From contig NZ_FZOL01000011.1 of assembly GCF_900188455.1 (NCBI RefSeq), forward strand, positions 1-64,000: 64,000 nucleotides of DNA, in the 5' to 3' direction. The DNA is from Pseudomonas japonica (GTDB lineage Bacteria; Pseudomonadota; Gammaproteobacteria; Pseudomonadales; Pseudomonadaceae). Position 1 is the stretch's first letter. Every line of letters starts with the position of its first letter. The position numbers were made by a program, and so were the translations under genes. Positions 34,094 through 44,231 of the stretch are shown in pieces. The notes beneath the pieces were generated by a model. It was not told the DNA's origin and made no database searches. It saw nothing but the letters and a program-made list of their open reading frames with translations.

Positions 34094-35366
34094 GGCATGG
34101 CTGCTCGCCTGGGCGTTGGGCCCGGCGAGCGCCTTCGCGGCGGCGGCGCAACCCGTGGTGGTGCTGACCAGCTACCCCGAGGAAATGATGAGCCGCTTCG
34201 AGGAAGCCTTCGAACAGGCCAATCCCGACTACCGCCTGCAGATCCTCTGGCGCCAGGGCTTCGATGCCCTGCCCTTCCTGCGCCAGCAGGACCAGGGTGG
34301 CGTCGATGTGTACTGGGCACCATCGCCGGGCAACTTCGCCCGGCTCGCCGAGGACGGCGGCTGGCAACCCTTGGGTGTCGATCTCGCAGGCTTGCCGGCG
34401 AAGATCGGCGACACCGCGCTGCGCGATGACGAGGCCCGCTACCAGGCCACCGAGCTGGCCGGCTACGGCTTCGCCAGCAATCCACGGCTGCTCGAGGAAC
34501 TGGGCGTCGAGGCACCGAAGGACTGGACCGACCTGCTCGATGCGCGCCTGCGCGGGCGCATCGCCCTGCCCGACCCGGCCAGGGTCGGCTTCGCCCCGGT
34601 GCTGCTGGACATCGTGCTCCAGGCCTATGGCTGGGAGCGTGGCTGGGCGCTGTGGAGCGAGATCGCCGGGCAGTCGCGGCTGGTCAGTCGCGGCGGCACC
34701 CTGGTCAGCGACGAGGTGGCCAGCGGGCGCGCGGCGGTGGGCCTGTCCATCGACTTCTTCGTCGCCTCGGCGGTGAGCAATGGCCAGCCGGTGGACTTCG
34801 TCTACCCGGTCCATGGCGGGTTGAACCCGGCACATATCGCCATCACCCGCGAGGCGAAACAGGTGGAGGGCGCGCGGGCGTTCGTGCGTTTCGTGTTGTC
34901 CGATGCCGGGCAGAAGCTGCTGGCCGACCCGGATATCCGCAAATTGCCGGTGCGACCGGGCGTCTACGCCGAGCTGCCAGCGGGTTATCACAATCCGTTC
35001 GCCACGGCCTACCGCTACCAGGAAGCGTCCCGCGAGCGCCTGGCGCTGGTCACCTCGCTGTTCGTGCAATGGCTCGGCCAGCCCCATGAGCGCCTGACCG
35101 CGCTGTGGGCCCGGGTGCATGCCGGCGAAGCCCTGGGCCGCGACCTGCAGGCGGTGCGCGGGTACCTCGGCGTGCCGCCGCTCAGCGCCGGCCAGGCAGC
35201 CTCGGCGGACCTGCTGAAGCTGTTCGGCGCCCGTCAGGACGGCGGCATGGAGCGCCCGCCGGTCAGCGACCAGGACGAACTGGGCCGACGCGAAATCGCC
35301 TGGCAGTTCCACGCCGTCACCCGGCAGGCCGAGGCGGCGCGCCTGCTTGACGAGATGGGCCTGTGA
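34080..35366 (+). CDS. Periplasmic substrate-binding protein, ABC-type, with no transporter partner
   Basis: The 428-residue protein has a signal peptide (about 1-20, WALGPASAFAAA). It has the two-lobed fold of Fe3+/polyamine-type (SBP_bac_6/AfuA-like) binding proteins, with VVVLTSYPEEMMSRFEEAFE at 26-45 and GRAAVGLSIDFFVASAV near 220. It is about 90 residues longer than usual, with a helical C-terminal extension (310-428). The gene overlaps the receptor by 14 bp and the following oxidoreductase by 4 bp (GTGA). No permease or ATPase lies in the operon, so the protein either feeds a distant ABC transporter or acts as a periplasmic carrier for the receptor's ligand. Confidence 0.82.
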   Translation: MFRCKAWLLAWALGPASAFAAAAQPVVVLTSYPEEMMSRFEEAFEQANPDYRLQILWRQGFDALPFLRQQDQGGVDVYWAPSPGNFARLAEDGGWQPLGVDLAGLPAKIGDTALRDDEARYQATELAGYGFASNPRLLEELGVEAPKDWTDLLDARLRGRIALPDPARVGFAPVLLDIVLQAYGWERGWALWSEIAGQSRLVSRGGTLVSDEVASGRAAVGLSIDFFVASAVSNGQPVDFVYPVHGGLNPAHIAITREAKQVEGARAFVRFVLSDAGQKLLADPDIRKLPVRPGVYAELPAGYHNPFATAYRYQEASRERLALVTSLFVQWLGQPHERLTALWARVHAGEALGRDLQAVRGYLGVPPLSAGQAASADLLKLFGARQDGGMERPPVSDQDELGRREIAWQFHAVTRQAEAARLLDEMGL

Positions 35367-36643
35367 AACGCGCCTGGTGGCTGCTGGTGCTGGCGATGCT
35401 TTCGGTCGGTGCCCGGGCCGACCGCGAGGCCTTCTCGCGGCCGTTGCCGGGACTGGACGACGAGGCGCGGCTGGAGCGTTTCTTCAAGGGCCGCGGGCTG
35501 TTTCGCCAGGCCTGGGTCATCGCACCGTCGCGGGACGAAGCGGTGGATGGCCTGGGGCCGCTGTACAACCGCATCACCTGCATCGCCTGTCATCCGAAGA
35601 ATGGCCGCGGCCAGGCGCCGGTGGACGAGGATGCGCCGATGCGCACCCTGCTCGTGCGCCTGTCGCTGCCGGGGCAGGATGCCCATGGCGGACCGCGGCC
35701 CCATCCGGCCTACGGCGACCAGCTCAACGAACTGGGGATTCCCGGGGTGCGGGGTGAAGGTCGGGCACGGATTCGCTGGCAGGAAGAAGCGGTCGTGCTG
35801 GCGGATGGCGAGACGGTGAACCTGCGCCGGCCGCAGTTGCTGTTCAGCGAACTGGGCTACGGGCCGTTGGGAGACATTCGAACCTCGGTGCGGGTCGGTA
35901 CGCCGGTGTTCGGATTGGGACTGCTGGAGGCGGTCAGTGCCGAGGACTTGCGGCGCATGGCCGAGGAGCCCAAGGCCGACGGCGTGCGCGGGCGGGTCAA
36001 CCAGGTCTGGAGTGTCGAGCGCCAGCGCCTGGAACCCGGGCGCTTCGGGCTCAAGGCCAACCAGCCGGACCTGATGCAACAGATCGCCAGCGCCTTGCAG
36101 GGAGATCTGGGGATCACCTCACCGTTGTCTCCACGGCAGAACTGCGCGGCGCAGCAGCGCGATTGCCAGAAGGCGCTCAGCGGTGGCGAGCCGGAAGTGG
36201 ATGCGCTGCAGCTGATGGATCTGCATTTCTATCTGGCGCAGCTGGCGCCACCGCAGCGCCGGGATCGGGACCGGGTGCAGCGCGGGGAAGCGCTGTTCGC
36301 CTCGGCGGGATGCGTTGCCTGTCATCGTCCGCGCTTGCAGGCGGGAACGCAGGTCATCGAGCCCTATACCGACCTGTTGCTGCATGACATGGGCGACGGG
36401 CTGGCGGATGGGCGCGAGGATTTCCTGGCGACCGGCAGGGAATGGCGCACCGCGCCATTGTGGGGGCTGGGGCTGATCGAGCGGATCAATCCCGGTGCGG
36501 GGTACCTGCACGATGGCCGGGCCCGGACGCTGAGCGAGGCGGTGATCTGGCATGGCGGGGAAGCCGAGGCGGCGCGAGATCGGTTCAGCGCCATGGCCCG
36601 GGAAGAGCGTGAAGCCCTGTTGCAGTTCCTGCAGTCGCTTTGA
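35363..36643 (+). CDS. Di-haem oxidoreductase (DHOR / DUF1111 family)
   Basis: The 426-residue secreted protein (signal about 1-18) has two c-type haem sites, CIACH at 73-77 and CVACH at 317-321. It also has the DHOR family features GLGLLEAVS near 187 and TAPLWGLGLIERINP near 370, followed by YLHDGRARTLSEAVIWHGGE. DHOR proteins resemble di-haem peroxidases and elsewhere accompany imelysin-type iron uptake genes, where a redox step on the metal or its ligand is suspected. Here it is the last gene of an overlapping trio, with a GTG start inside the previous stop. A role in releasing metal from a chelator by redox change is inference. Confidence 0.88.
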   Translation: MKRAWWLLVLAMLSVGARADREAFSRPLPGLDDEARLERFFKGRGLFRQAWVIAPSRDEAVDGLGPLYNRITCIACHPKNGRGQAPVDEDAPMRTLLVRLSLPGQDAHGGPRPHPAYGDQLNELGIPGVRGEGRARIRWQEEAVVLADGETVNLRRPQLLFSELGYGPLGDIRTSVRVGTPVFGLGLLEAVSAEDLRRMAEEPKADGVRGRVNQVWSVERQRLEPGRFGLKANQPDLMQQIASALQGDLGITSPLSPRQNCAAQQRDCQKALSGGEPEVDALQLMDLHFYLAQLAPPQRRDRDRVQRGEALFASAGCVACHRPRLQAGTQVIEPYTDLLLHDMGDGLADGREDFLATGREWRTAPLWGLGLIERINPGAGYLHDGRARTLSEAVIWHGGEAEAARDRFSAMAREEREALLQFLQSL

Positions 36644-36700
36644 CGCCGGGAATACCGCGAACGGCGTGGAGGCAGGATTTGCGGCCGCTTCGCGCCCGAT

Positions 36701-36777
36701 CGCGGATAAATCCGCTCCTACAGGTTCTCCATTGCCCTTGAAGCGGCACGGTCCCTGTGGGAGCGGATTTATCCGCG
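36701..36777. repeat. REP doublet (class GGAGCGGATTTATCCGCG)
   Basis: CGCGGATAAATCCGCTCC + TACAG (36701-36723) faces CTGTGGGAGCGGATTTATC + CGCG (36755-36777). It lies between the di-haem gene and the convergent AraC gene and is a different REP class from the doublets at 30861 and 54137. Confidence 0.8.
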
Positions 36778-36819
36778 ATGAGGCCCGCAAGAGCAGCACA
36801 ACTTTCAGATCAGCAGTCT

Positions 36820-37593
36820 TCAGCGAAAGAACTGACTCGGCGTGCGCCCGAAATGCTTGCGGAACATCGCGCTGAACGCACTGGGGCTGTCATACCCCAG
36901 CGCCCCCGCCACATCGATGATCTTCTCGCCCAGGGCAATGCGCTCCAGCGCCAGCAGCAGGCGTGCCTGCTGGCGCCACTGGCCGAAGGTCATGCCGGTC
37001 TCGCGGTGGAACAGGCGCTGGATGGTCTTTTCATCCAGGCCCAGGCGCGCGCTCCAGTCGGCCAGGGTCGAGTTGTCGCCGGGGTCGCGCTGCAGCGCCG
37101 CGCAGATCCTGCGCAAACGCGGCTCCGTCGGCTGGGGCAGGTTCAGCGGCAGGGTCGGGAGGATCTGCAACTCGTCGAGGATCAGACGCAGCACCCGCGC
37201 CTCCCGCGAATTCGCGCCATGGGGATGGCGAATGCCCACGGAAACCTTGATCAGTTCGCTGAGCAGGCTGGAAATGCTCACCGCGCACGTCTGCAGGGGC
37301 AATTCGCACTGCACGTCAGGCTGGACGAACACGCTGCGCATCTTCACCGCGCCGACGCAGCGGATCGAATGCATCTGCCCCCTGGGCATCCAGATGCCGC
37401 GGCTGGGCGGCACGGTCCACTGCTCCTGCGCCGAATGCACCACCATCACGCCCTCGATGGCGTAAATCAGCTGGTGCTTCTCATGGCAGTGCGGCCGGAT
37501 GTACCAGTTCTCCGGGTAATCGGTGGCGCTGCTGCTGAGGGTCCAGTCGGCCAGGTCGATATCGCGGAGGAATTCGTCCAGTGGTCTGATCAT
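36820..37593 (-). CDS. AraC-family regulator with N-terminal cupin (probable fsr regulator)
   Basis: The 257-residue regulator has an AraC_binding cupin (about 20-95; RPHCHEKHQLIYAIEGVMVV, GIWMPRGQMHSI) and a C-terminal two-helix-turn-helix domain (about 155-257; ARLGLDEKTIQRLFHRETGM, VAGALGYDSPSAFSAMFRKH). This is the NimR/YeaM-like layout commonly found beside drug efflux genes. It is divergent from the MFS exporter gene across 144 bp, so it probably regulates that pump. The ATG at 37593 is chosen because the protein then begins right before the cupin; an upstream in-frame extension is not family-like. Confidence 0.88.
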   Translation of the reverse strand: MIRPLDEFLRDIDLADWTLSSSATDYPENWYIRPHCHEKHQLIYAIEGVMVVHSAQEQWTVPPSRGIWMPRGQMHSIRCVGAVKMRSVFVQPDVQCELPLQTCAVSISSLLSELIKVSVGIRHPHGANSREARVLRLILDELQILPTLPLNLPQPTEPRLRRICAALQRDPGDNSTLADWSARLGLDEKTIQRLFHRETGMTFGQWRQQARLLLALERIALGEKIIDVAGALGYDSPSAFSAMFRKHFGRTPSQFFR

Positions 37594-37737
37594 CTTGCCC
37601 GTTTCTCGACAGTCGTTGTCCCAATCGCGCGAGACAGGCGCGCGGAGGGCCCCTAGCATAAGCTCCGAATCCATAACCCTGAACCCCTGTGAGCACATTT
37701 CCCCTTGTGTGCCGCGTGACTCTCCGGAAGGTCCAGC

Positions 37738-38958
37738 ATGTCCGCCAGTAGCACCACCGCTTCAACCCTCTCCGCCACACCCAGCAGCAGCCAGAGCAGT
37801 CCGCTGGTGATGCAGGTGATCGCCGGTTGCGCCCTCGCCCACCTGGTCAACGACCTGATCCAGGCGGTGCTGCCGTCGATCTACCCGATCCTCAAGAGCA
37901 GCTACGGCCTGAGCTTCACCCAGATCGGCCTGATCACCCTGACCTTCCAGCTCACCGCCTCGCTGCTGCAGCCCTGGGTCGGCTACCACACCGACCGCCA
38001 TCCCAAGCCGTGGCTGCTGCCGGTGGGCTCGATCTGCACCCTGATCGGCATCGTCCTGCTGGCCTTCGTCGGCAGCTTCGGCTCGATCCTGCTGGCTTCG
38101 GCCCTGGTGGGCATCGGTTCGTCGACCTTCCACCCGGAAGCCTCGCGCATCGCCCGCCTGGCCTCGGGTGGCCGTTTCGGACTGGCCCAGTCGACCTTCC
38201 AGGTCGGCGGCAATGCCGGCTCGGCGTTCGGCCCGCTGCTGGCGGCGGCGATCATCATTCCCTACGGCCAGGGACATACCGCCTGGTTCGGCCTGGTGGC
38301 GCTGTTTTCCATGTTCGTCCTGTACAAGCTGAGCCGCTGGTACAGCAACCACCTGAGCCTGTTCAAGCTCAAGCAGGGGACCAAGGCCACCCACGGCCTG
38401 TCGAAGCGCCGGGTGACCTTCGCCCTGGTGATCCTGGCCCTGCTGGTGTTCTCCAAGTACTTCTACATGACCAGCTTCACCAGCTACTTCACCTTCTACC
38501 TGATCGAGAAGTTCGACCTGTCGGTGGCCAGTTCGCAGTTGTACCTGTTCCTGTTCCTCGGCGCGGTGGCGGCCGGCACCTTCTTCGGCGGGCCGATCGG
38601 CGACCGTATCGGGCGCAAGGCGGTGATCTGGTTCTCGATCCTCGGCGCGGCGCCGTTCACCCTGGCCCTGCCCTACACCGACCTGTTCTGGACCAGCGTG
38701 CTCAGCGTGATCATCGGCTTCATCATGGCGTCGGCGTTTTCCGCCATCGTGGTCTATGCCCAGGAGCTGGTGCCGGGCAACGTGGGGATGATCGCCGGGA
38801 TCTTCTTCGGCCTGATGTTCGGCTTCGGCGGCATCGGCGCGGCATTGCTCGGACACCTGGCGGACCTGCACGGGATCACCGAGGTCTACACCCTGTGCTC
38901 GTTCCTGCCGTTGCTGGGGATCATGACGATCCTGCTGCCTTCGACCAAAGGCGTCTGA
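37738..38958 (+). CDS. fsr: MFS efflux transporter, fosmidomycin resistance (Fsr) type
   Basis: The 406-residue MFS protein has 12 membrane helices. Its length equals E. coli Fsr, and it has the typical segments LVNDLIQAVLPSIYPILK (31-48), SYGLSFTQIGLITLTFQLTA, HPEASRIARLASGGRFGLAQ and STFQVGGNAGSAFGPLLAA (about 130-170). Fsr exports fosmidomycin and related compounds by proton antiport; the natural substrate is unknown. It is divergent from an AraC/cupin regulator, its likely controller. A perfect hairpin terminator follows the stop. Confidence 0.88.
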   Translation: MSASSTTASTLSATPSSSQSSPLVMQVIAGCALAHLVNDLIQAVLPSIYPILKSSYGLSFTQIGLITLTFQLTASLLQPWVGYHTDRHPKPWLLPVGSICTLIGIVLLAFVGSFGSILLASALVGIGSSTFHPEASRIARLASGGRFGLAQSTFQVGGNAGSAFGPLLAAAIIIPYGQGHTAWFGLVALFSMFVLYKLSRWYSNHLSLFKLKQGTKATHGLSKRRVTFALVILALLVFSKYFYMTSFTSYFTFYLIEKFDLSVASSQLYLFLFLGAVAAGTFFGGPIGDRIGRKAVIWFSILGAAPFTLALPYTDLFWTSVLSVIIGFIMASAFSAIVVYAQELVPGNVGMIAGIFFGLMFGFGGIGAALLGHLADLHGITEVYTLCSFLPLLGIMTILLPSTKGV

Positions 38959-38974
38959 AACAGCCTGGCAATCG

Positions 38975-39013
38975 CCCCCCGTAGGCGCGTGGCTTGCCCG
39001 CGCCTACGGGGGG
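38975..39013. terminator. Bidirectional hairpin between convergent transporters
   Basis: CCCCCCGTAGGCGCG (38975-38989) and CGCGCCTACGGGGGG (38999-39013) form a perfect 15-bp stem with a 9-nt loop. It is placed midway between the two convergent stop codons and is likely to act on both transcripts. The loop TGGCTTGCC also recalls REP sequences. Confidence 0.7.
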
Positions 39014-39030
39014 AGAACGGCGCTCGCGTT

Positions 39031-40710
<1,680 letters not shown>

Positions 40711-40936
40711 GAATGTTCTCCGTCTTGTTCTTGTAGGCCGGAGCATCCCGCTATTGATTCCGCACGCACTCTGGCCATTCGAAAGGCTGATGACATCGGA
40801 TTACGGACTGCGCCGGGCCTGGAACAGGCGGACGGCCTCGCGTTGCACGCAGCTGTAAGAATAATCGCAGGTTGGCAGATAGCCAGCGGTTGGCACGAGG
40901 GGCCGCCGTGCGGCGCGGCAGGCCCCGGGAGATTGC

Positions 40937-41245
40937 TCAGAAATGCCGGAACAAGGCCGCCGCCACGATCCCCGCGGCGATTGCCGGCAACGGCTTCTTC
41001 ACCAGCAACATCACCACCGCGGTGCTCGCCAGCGCCACCCTCGCGCCGTTGTCGCCACTCACCGCCAGCGGCGTCAGCACCGCCACCAGCACCGAGCCGG
41101 ACATGGCGCCGATGAACTGCTGCACGCGGTAGTTGATCGGCACGAAGGACATCACGAAAACCCCGCCCCAGCGGGTCGCCAGGGTTACCGCCGCCATGAT
41201 CAGGACCAGAATGAGCGGGCCGTGCCCGCTGGTTTCAATGTTCAT
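40937..41245 (-). CDS. azlD: AzlD-family small subunit of branched-chain amino acid exporter
   Basis: The 102-residue protein has four hydrophobic helices and the AzlD pattern (ILVLIMAAVTLATRWGGVFV, FVPINYRVQQFIGAMSGSVL). AzlD works with the larger AzlC subunit (BrnFE-type) to export branched-chain amino acids or methionine. Its ATG lies 11 bp inside the end of azlC, so the two are translationally coupled. No terminator is evident after the stop. Confidence 0.88.
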   Translation of the reverse strand: MNIETSGHGPLILVLIMAAVTLATRWGGVFVMSFVPINYRVQQFIGAMSGSVLVAVLTPLAVSGDNGARVALASTAVVMLLVKKPLPAIAAGIVAAALFRHF

Positions 41246-41954
41246 CCTTGCGTTTCTCCATCCACACCGCACCGACGATGCCACCGGCCAGGGCACCGAC
41301 CACCACATGACTGTTCTCCGGCAGGAACCGGTACGCCAGCAACGCCGAACCGGCGGCGACCGCCCAGATCAGCAGCACGCGCAGGTCTTTCTTGCCGCCC
41401 ACCACCATCGACAGCAGGAAGCAACCCATGACCATGTCCAGGCCCCAGCTCACCGGGTCGCTGACCAGGTTGCCGAAGTACAGGCCGAGCCAGGTACCGA
41501 GAATCCACGTCGACCACAGCGCCAGGCCACCGCCGAAGAGAATGCCCAGGCCCGGCTTGCCGGCGCTCAGCGCCTGCATCGCCATCGCCCAGTTGGCGTC
41601 CGACACCACCAGCATGATCCCGTAGCGCCGTGCCACCGGCAGCTCGCGCAGCCAGGGATAGAGCGTCGCGCCCATCAGCAGATGGCGGGCATTGATGGCG
41701 AACACGGTGACGATCAACGGCACCAGCGGCACCTGCGCGCCCCACAGATCGAGGGCGGCGAACTGCGACGCGCCCGCGAAGACCAGGGTGCTCATCCACA
41801 TGATCGTCGGTGAATCCAGCCCGACCTGGGCCGCGGCCAGGCCGAAGGCCAGACCGAACACCACGACGAACATCGAGATCGGCAACAACTGCCGGAACCC
41901 GTCCCATACCTCGTTGTAGCCCAGCTCCGTGGAGCCCTTGGCAACCGATAACAC
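41235..41954 (-). CDS. azlC: AzlC-family large subunit of branched-chain amino acid exporter
   Basis: The 239-residue membrane protein has AzlC features: LLPISMFVVVFGLAFGLAAA near 25, AGASQFAALDLWGA near 60 and VFAINARHLLMGATLYPWLR near 84. Translation starts at a GTG (41954) with AAGGAG upstream. With azlD it forms the export permease. It is divergent from a LysR gene across 153 bp containing an ATTCG-N5-CGAAT palindrome, so amino-acid-responsive LysR control is likely. Confidence 0.9.
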   Translation of the reverse strand: MLSVAKGSTELGYNEVWDGFRQLLPISMFVVVFGLAFGLAAAQVGLDSPTIMWMSTLVFAGASQFAALDLWGAQVPLVPLIVTVFAINARHLLMGATLYPWLRELPVARRYGIMLVVSDANWAMAMQALSAGKPGLGILFGGGLALWSTWILGTWLGLYFGNLVSDPVSWGLDMVMGCFLLSMVVGGKKDLRVLLIWAVAAGSALLAYRFLPENSHVVVGALAGGIVGAVWMEKRKDEH

Positions 41955-42076
41955 AACCCTTCTCCTTCTTTGGCGCTCCGTCCGGCGGAGCGCTGTTACT
42001 CGAACGCAGCATTCGGACGCCAGTCACTATCCAGCAGACACAGCATTGCGAAAAGCGCATATTACGCGACTAACCC

Positions 42077-42091
42077 ATTCGCTTATCGAAT
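42077..42091. promoter_or_regulatory. LysR-type operator between azlC and lysR
   Basis: ATTCG-CTTAT-CGAAT is a perfect 15-bp palindrome containing the LysR T-N11-A motif. It stands 16 bp before the regulator start and about 125 bp before azlC. It is a candidate autoregulatory and activation site. Confidence 0.5.
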
Positions 42092-42107
42092 ACATCGGAG
42101 CGTGCCC

Positions 42108-42971
42108 GTGCAGGACCTGCAGATCGACTGGCTCAAGTGTTTCGTCGCCGTGGTGGACACCGGCTCGCTGTCCAAGGCCGCGCCCGAGGTGCACCGCTCG
42201 CAATCGGCGGTGAGCATGCAGTTGAAGAAGCTGGAGGCGGCGCTGGGTCGCCAGTTGCTGGTACGCGATGCGCGCCAGCAGCAACTCACCGCGGATGGCC
42301 AGGTGCTGCTGGGTTATGCGCGGCGCATCCTCGACCTGCACAGCGATGCGCAGAATGCCTTTCATGGCGACGAGCTCACCGGGCGCATCCGCCTCGGCGT
42401 GCCGGACGACTACGCCGCGCGCTACCTGACCCCGGTGCTCAAGCGCTTCGCCCTGCGCTACGGCGCGGTGGAGATCGAGCTGGACTGCGAACAATCCACC
42501 TCGCTGATTCCGCGCATCGACCAGGGTGACCTGGATCTGGCCCTGGTATCCCGCGACCATTCACGGCGCGGCACCCTGCTGTTCCGTGAGCCGATGGTCT
42601 GGGTCGGCTCGCCGCAGTTCGATGTCTGGCGTCGTGATCCGCTGCCCATCGCCACCTATGAAAGCACCAGCCAGGCGCGGCGCTGTGCCATTCACTCGCT
42701 GGCCTTGCAGGGGCGGGATTACCGGGTGGTGTACAACAGCTCCAGCCTGGCCGGGCAGATCGCGGCGGTGGAAAGTGGCCTGGCGGTGGCGGTGCTGACC
42801 CGCTGCAGCGCGCCGGAGCATCTGGAAATCCTCGGTGCCGAGCATGGCCTGGGACCGCTGGAGCCGATGGAAGTGGCGGTGTATCGGAGCCGGGCATCGC
42901 ACGGGTCGAAGCCGGTGGATCAGTTGTATGGGTTGCTGATCAAGACCTTGCGGAGGGTGGCCGTGTCCTGA
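42108..42971 (+). CDS. LysR-family regulator of azlCD
   Basis: The 287-residue regulator has an N-terminal winged helix (LSKAAPEVHRSQSAVSMQLK at about 20-39) and a C-terminal effector domain. It is closest to the DsdC/ArgP-unlike group often paired with azlC. Translation probably starts at GTG 42108, with GGAG 7 nt upstream; a GTG at 42102 in the same frame is too close to the ribosome site. It is divergent from azlCD, which suggests control of amino acid export. A REP doublet follows the stop. Confidence 0.86.
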   Translation: MQDLQIDWLKCFVAVVDTGSLSKAAPEVHRSQSAVSMQLKKLEAALGRQLLVRDARQQQLTADGQVLLGYARRILDLHSDAQNAFHGDELTGRIRLGVPDDYAARYLTPVLKRFALRYGAVEIELDCEQSTSLIPRIDQGDLDLALVSRDHSRRGTLLFREPMVWVGSPQFDVWRRDPLPIATYESTSQARRCAIHSLALQGRDYRVVYNSSSLAGQIAAVESGLAVAVLTRCSAPEHLEILGAEHGLGPLEPMEVAVYRSRASHGSKPVDQLYGLLIKTLRRVAVS

Positions 42972-42994
42972 TTACCAGAGCGAATGCGATCCCT

Positions 42995-43124
42995 TGTAGG
43001 AGCTGGCTTGCCTGCGAACGACGGCGCAGCCGTCGCAAAACCTGAGTCCCAGGCATGCCTGACACGCCGCGCTCACAGTTTTGCGGCCGCTTCGCGCCCG
43101 TTCGCAGGCAAGCCAGCTCCTACA
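42995..43124. repeat. REP doublet (class TGTAGGAGCTGGCTTGCCTGC)
   Basis: 26-bp perfect inverted arms, TGTAGGAGCTGGCTTGCCTG + CGAACG (42995-43020) and the complement at 43099-43124, enclose a partly paired middle (GCAGCCGTCGCAAAA against TTTTGCGGCCGC). It lies between the convergent LysR and isochorismatase genes. Confidence 0.87.
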
Positions 43125-43140
43125 GGACTATCGCATGGCA

Positions 43141-43698
43141 TCAGAAAGCCGCATTCAAGACATCCCGAGTGTCCAGCACCCGCGCATAATCCATCGCCAG
43201 GTTGTCCAGCGAGAGCGCATGCACCTCCGCCGCCGCCCAACACCGGCCATCCCGCCCGAGCAGATCGAAGGTGTAGCAGGCATCCGCCACCACCACGACA
43301 TCGAACCCCAGGTTGCCGCCCGTGCGCGCCGTGGCCTCCACCGAGTTGTTGGTCGCCACCCCGCACACCACAAGCTGGCGGATCCCGCGCACATGCAGCC
43401 AGCGCTCAAGGCCCGAGGCGACAAAGGCATCCGGCACGTTCTTCTCGAACACCTGCTCGTTCCCCAGCGGCGCCAGCGCCTCCTGGAATTCGCAACCCAC
43501 TTGCCCCGGTCGAAACACCGAGTCCGCGGAACGCGAGATATGCCGCACATGCACCACTGGTCGCCGCGACGTCCGCCAGGCTCGCAGCAAGGCTTCGACC
43601 TGCTGCTCCGCGTCGGGATTGTTGCGCCGGACACCCGCGGGGTTGGCGATGCCTTTCTGCATATCGACGATCAGCAGTGCGGCATTGTCCTCAAGCAT
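43141..43698 (-). CDS. Isochorismatase-family cysteine hydrolase
   Basis: The 185-residue protein has the catalytic triad of cysteine hydrolases: Asp12 in LLIVDMQKG, Lys86 in FEKNVPDAF and Cys112 in VVCGVATNNSVEATAR. The presence of cysteine marks it as an amidohydrolase-like (nicotinamidase/YcaC type) member rather than true isochorismatase; the substrate is unknown. The ATG at 43698 is preferred; GTG codons at 43701 and 43707 are also in frame. It overlaps the upstream Nudix gene by 8 bp, so the two are coupled. Confidence 0.88.
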   Translation of the reverse strand: MLEDNAALLIVDMQKGIANPAGVRRNNPDAEQQVEALLRAWRTSRRPVVHVRHISRSADSVFRPGQVGCEFQEALAPLGNEQVFEKNVPDAFVASGLERWLHVRGIRQLVVCGVATNNSVEATARTGGNLGFDVVVVADACYTFDLLGRDGRCWAAAEVHALSLDNLAMDYARVLDTRDVLNAAF

Positions 43699-44140
43699 CA
43701 CGGGCACGCTCCAGCATCTCCAGCAGTTGCTGCGGATACACCGTCTCGGTGGTGCCGCGCAGTTCCTCGGCCGACCACCAGCGATGCGCCGCCATCACCT
43801 TCATCTCATGCGCGGTCCAGCCGTCGCGGCTGAGCTGTTGCGAGGTGGCCCGCACGCCGTAATACAGCTCCATCGAAATGACGTCCTCGCCGCTGGGCAG
43901 GCGCATGACGAAGCGTCGCTCGCCGACCGGCTCACCCACGTCGGCGACCTCGATACCGGTCTCCTCGCGCAGTTCGCGGATCGCCGCCTCGCGGAACCCC
44001 TCGCCCTCCTCCAGGCCACCACCGGGGGTGGCCCAGTGCGAGTGCCCCGCCAGCGCGTCATCGGTGTGCACGAAATGGAACAGCAGCACCCGCTGCTCGG
44101 GGTCGACGATCAAGAGGCGGGCTGATTTCCGTTCACGCAT
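43691..44140 (-). CDS. Nudix hydrolase
   Basis: The 149-residue protein has a complete Nudix box, GGLEEGEGFREAAIRELRE followed by ETGIEV (about 44-68), that binds Mg2+ and cleaves nucleoside diphosphate-linked substrates. The rest of the fold (RLLIVDPEQRVLLFHFVH, HWATPGGG) is typical of MutT-like or housekeeping members; the substrate cannot be assigned. The ATG at 44140 begins MRERKS. A longer in-frame reading upstream is not family-like. It is first in a two-gene unit with the cysteine hydrolase. Confidence 0.88.
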   Translation of the reverse strand: MRERKSARLLIVDPEQRVLLFHFVHTDDALAGHSHWATPGGGLEEGEGFREAAIRELREETGIEVADVGEPVGERRFVMRLPSGEDVISMELYYGVRATSQQLSRDGWTAHEMKVMAAHRWWSAEELRGTTETVYPQQLLEMLERARDA

Positions 44141-44231
44141 GACAGCAGGGTCCTTGTGGGCAGCAACGATGTTCGATTGGCGCGCGATGATGCCAGAAGC
44201 GGCGGTCATCATCACGCGAATCGGGCATGCG

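Noticed and set aside
35234..36079. Leftward frames opposite the binding-protein and di-haem genes
   Set aside because: Both plus-strand genes have signal peptides and haem or family motifs and are coupled by overlaps; the antisense frames have none.
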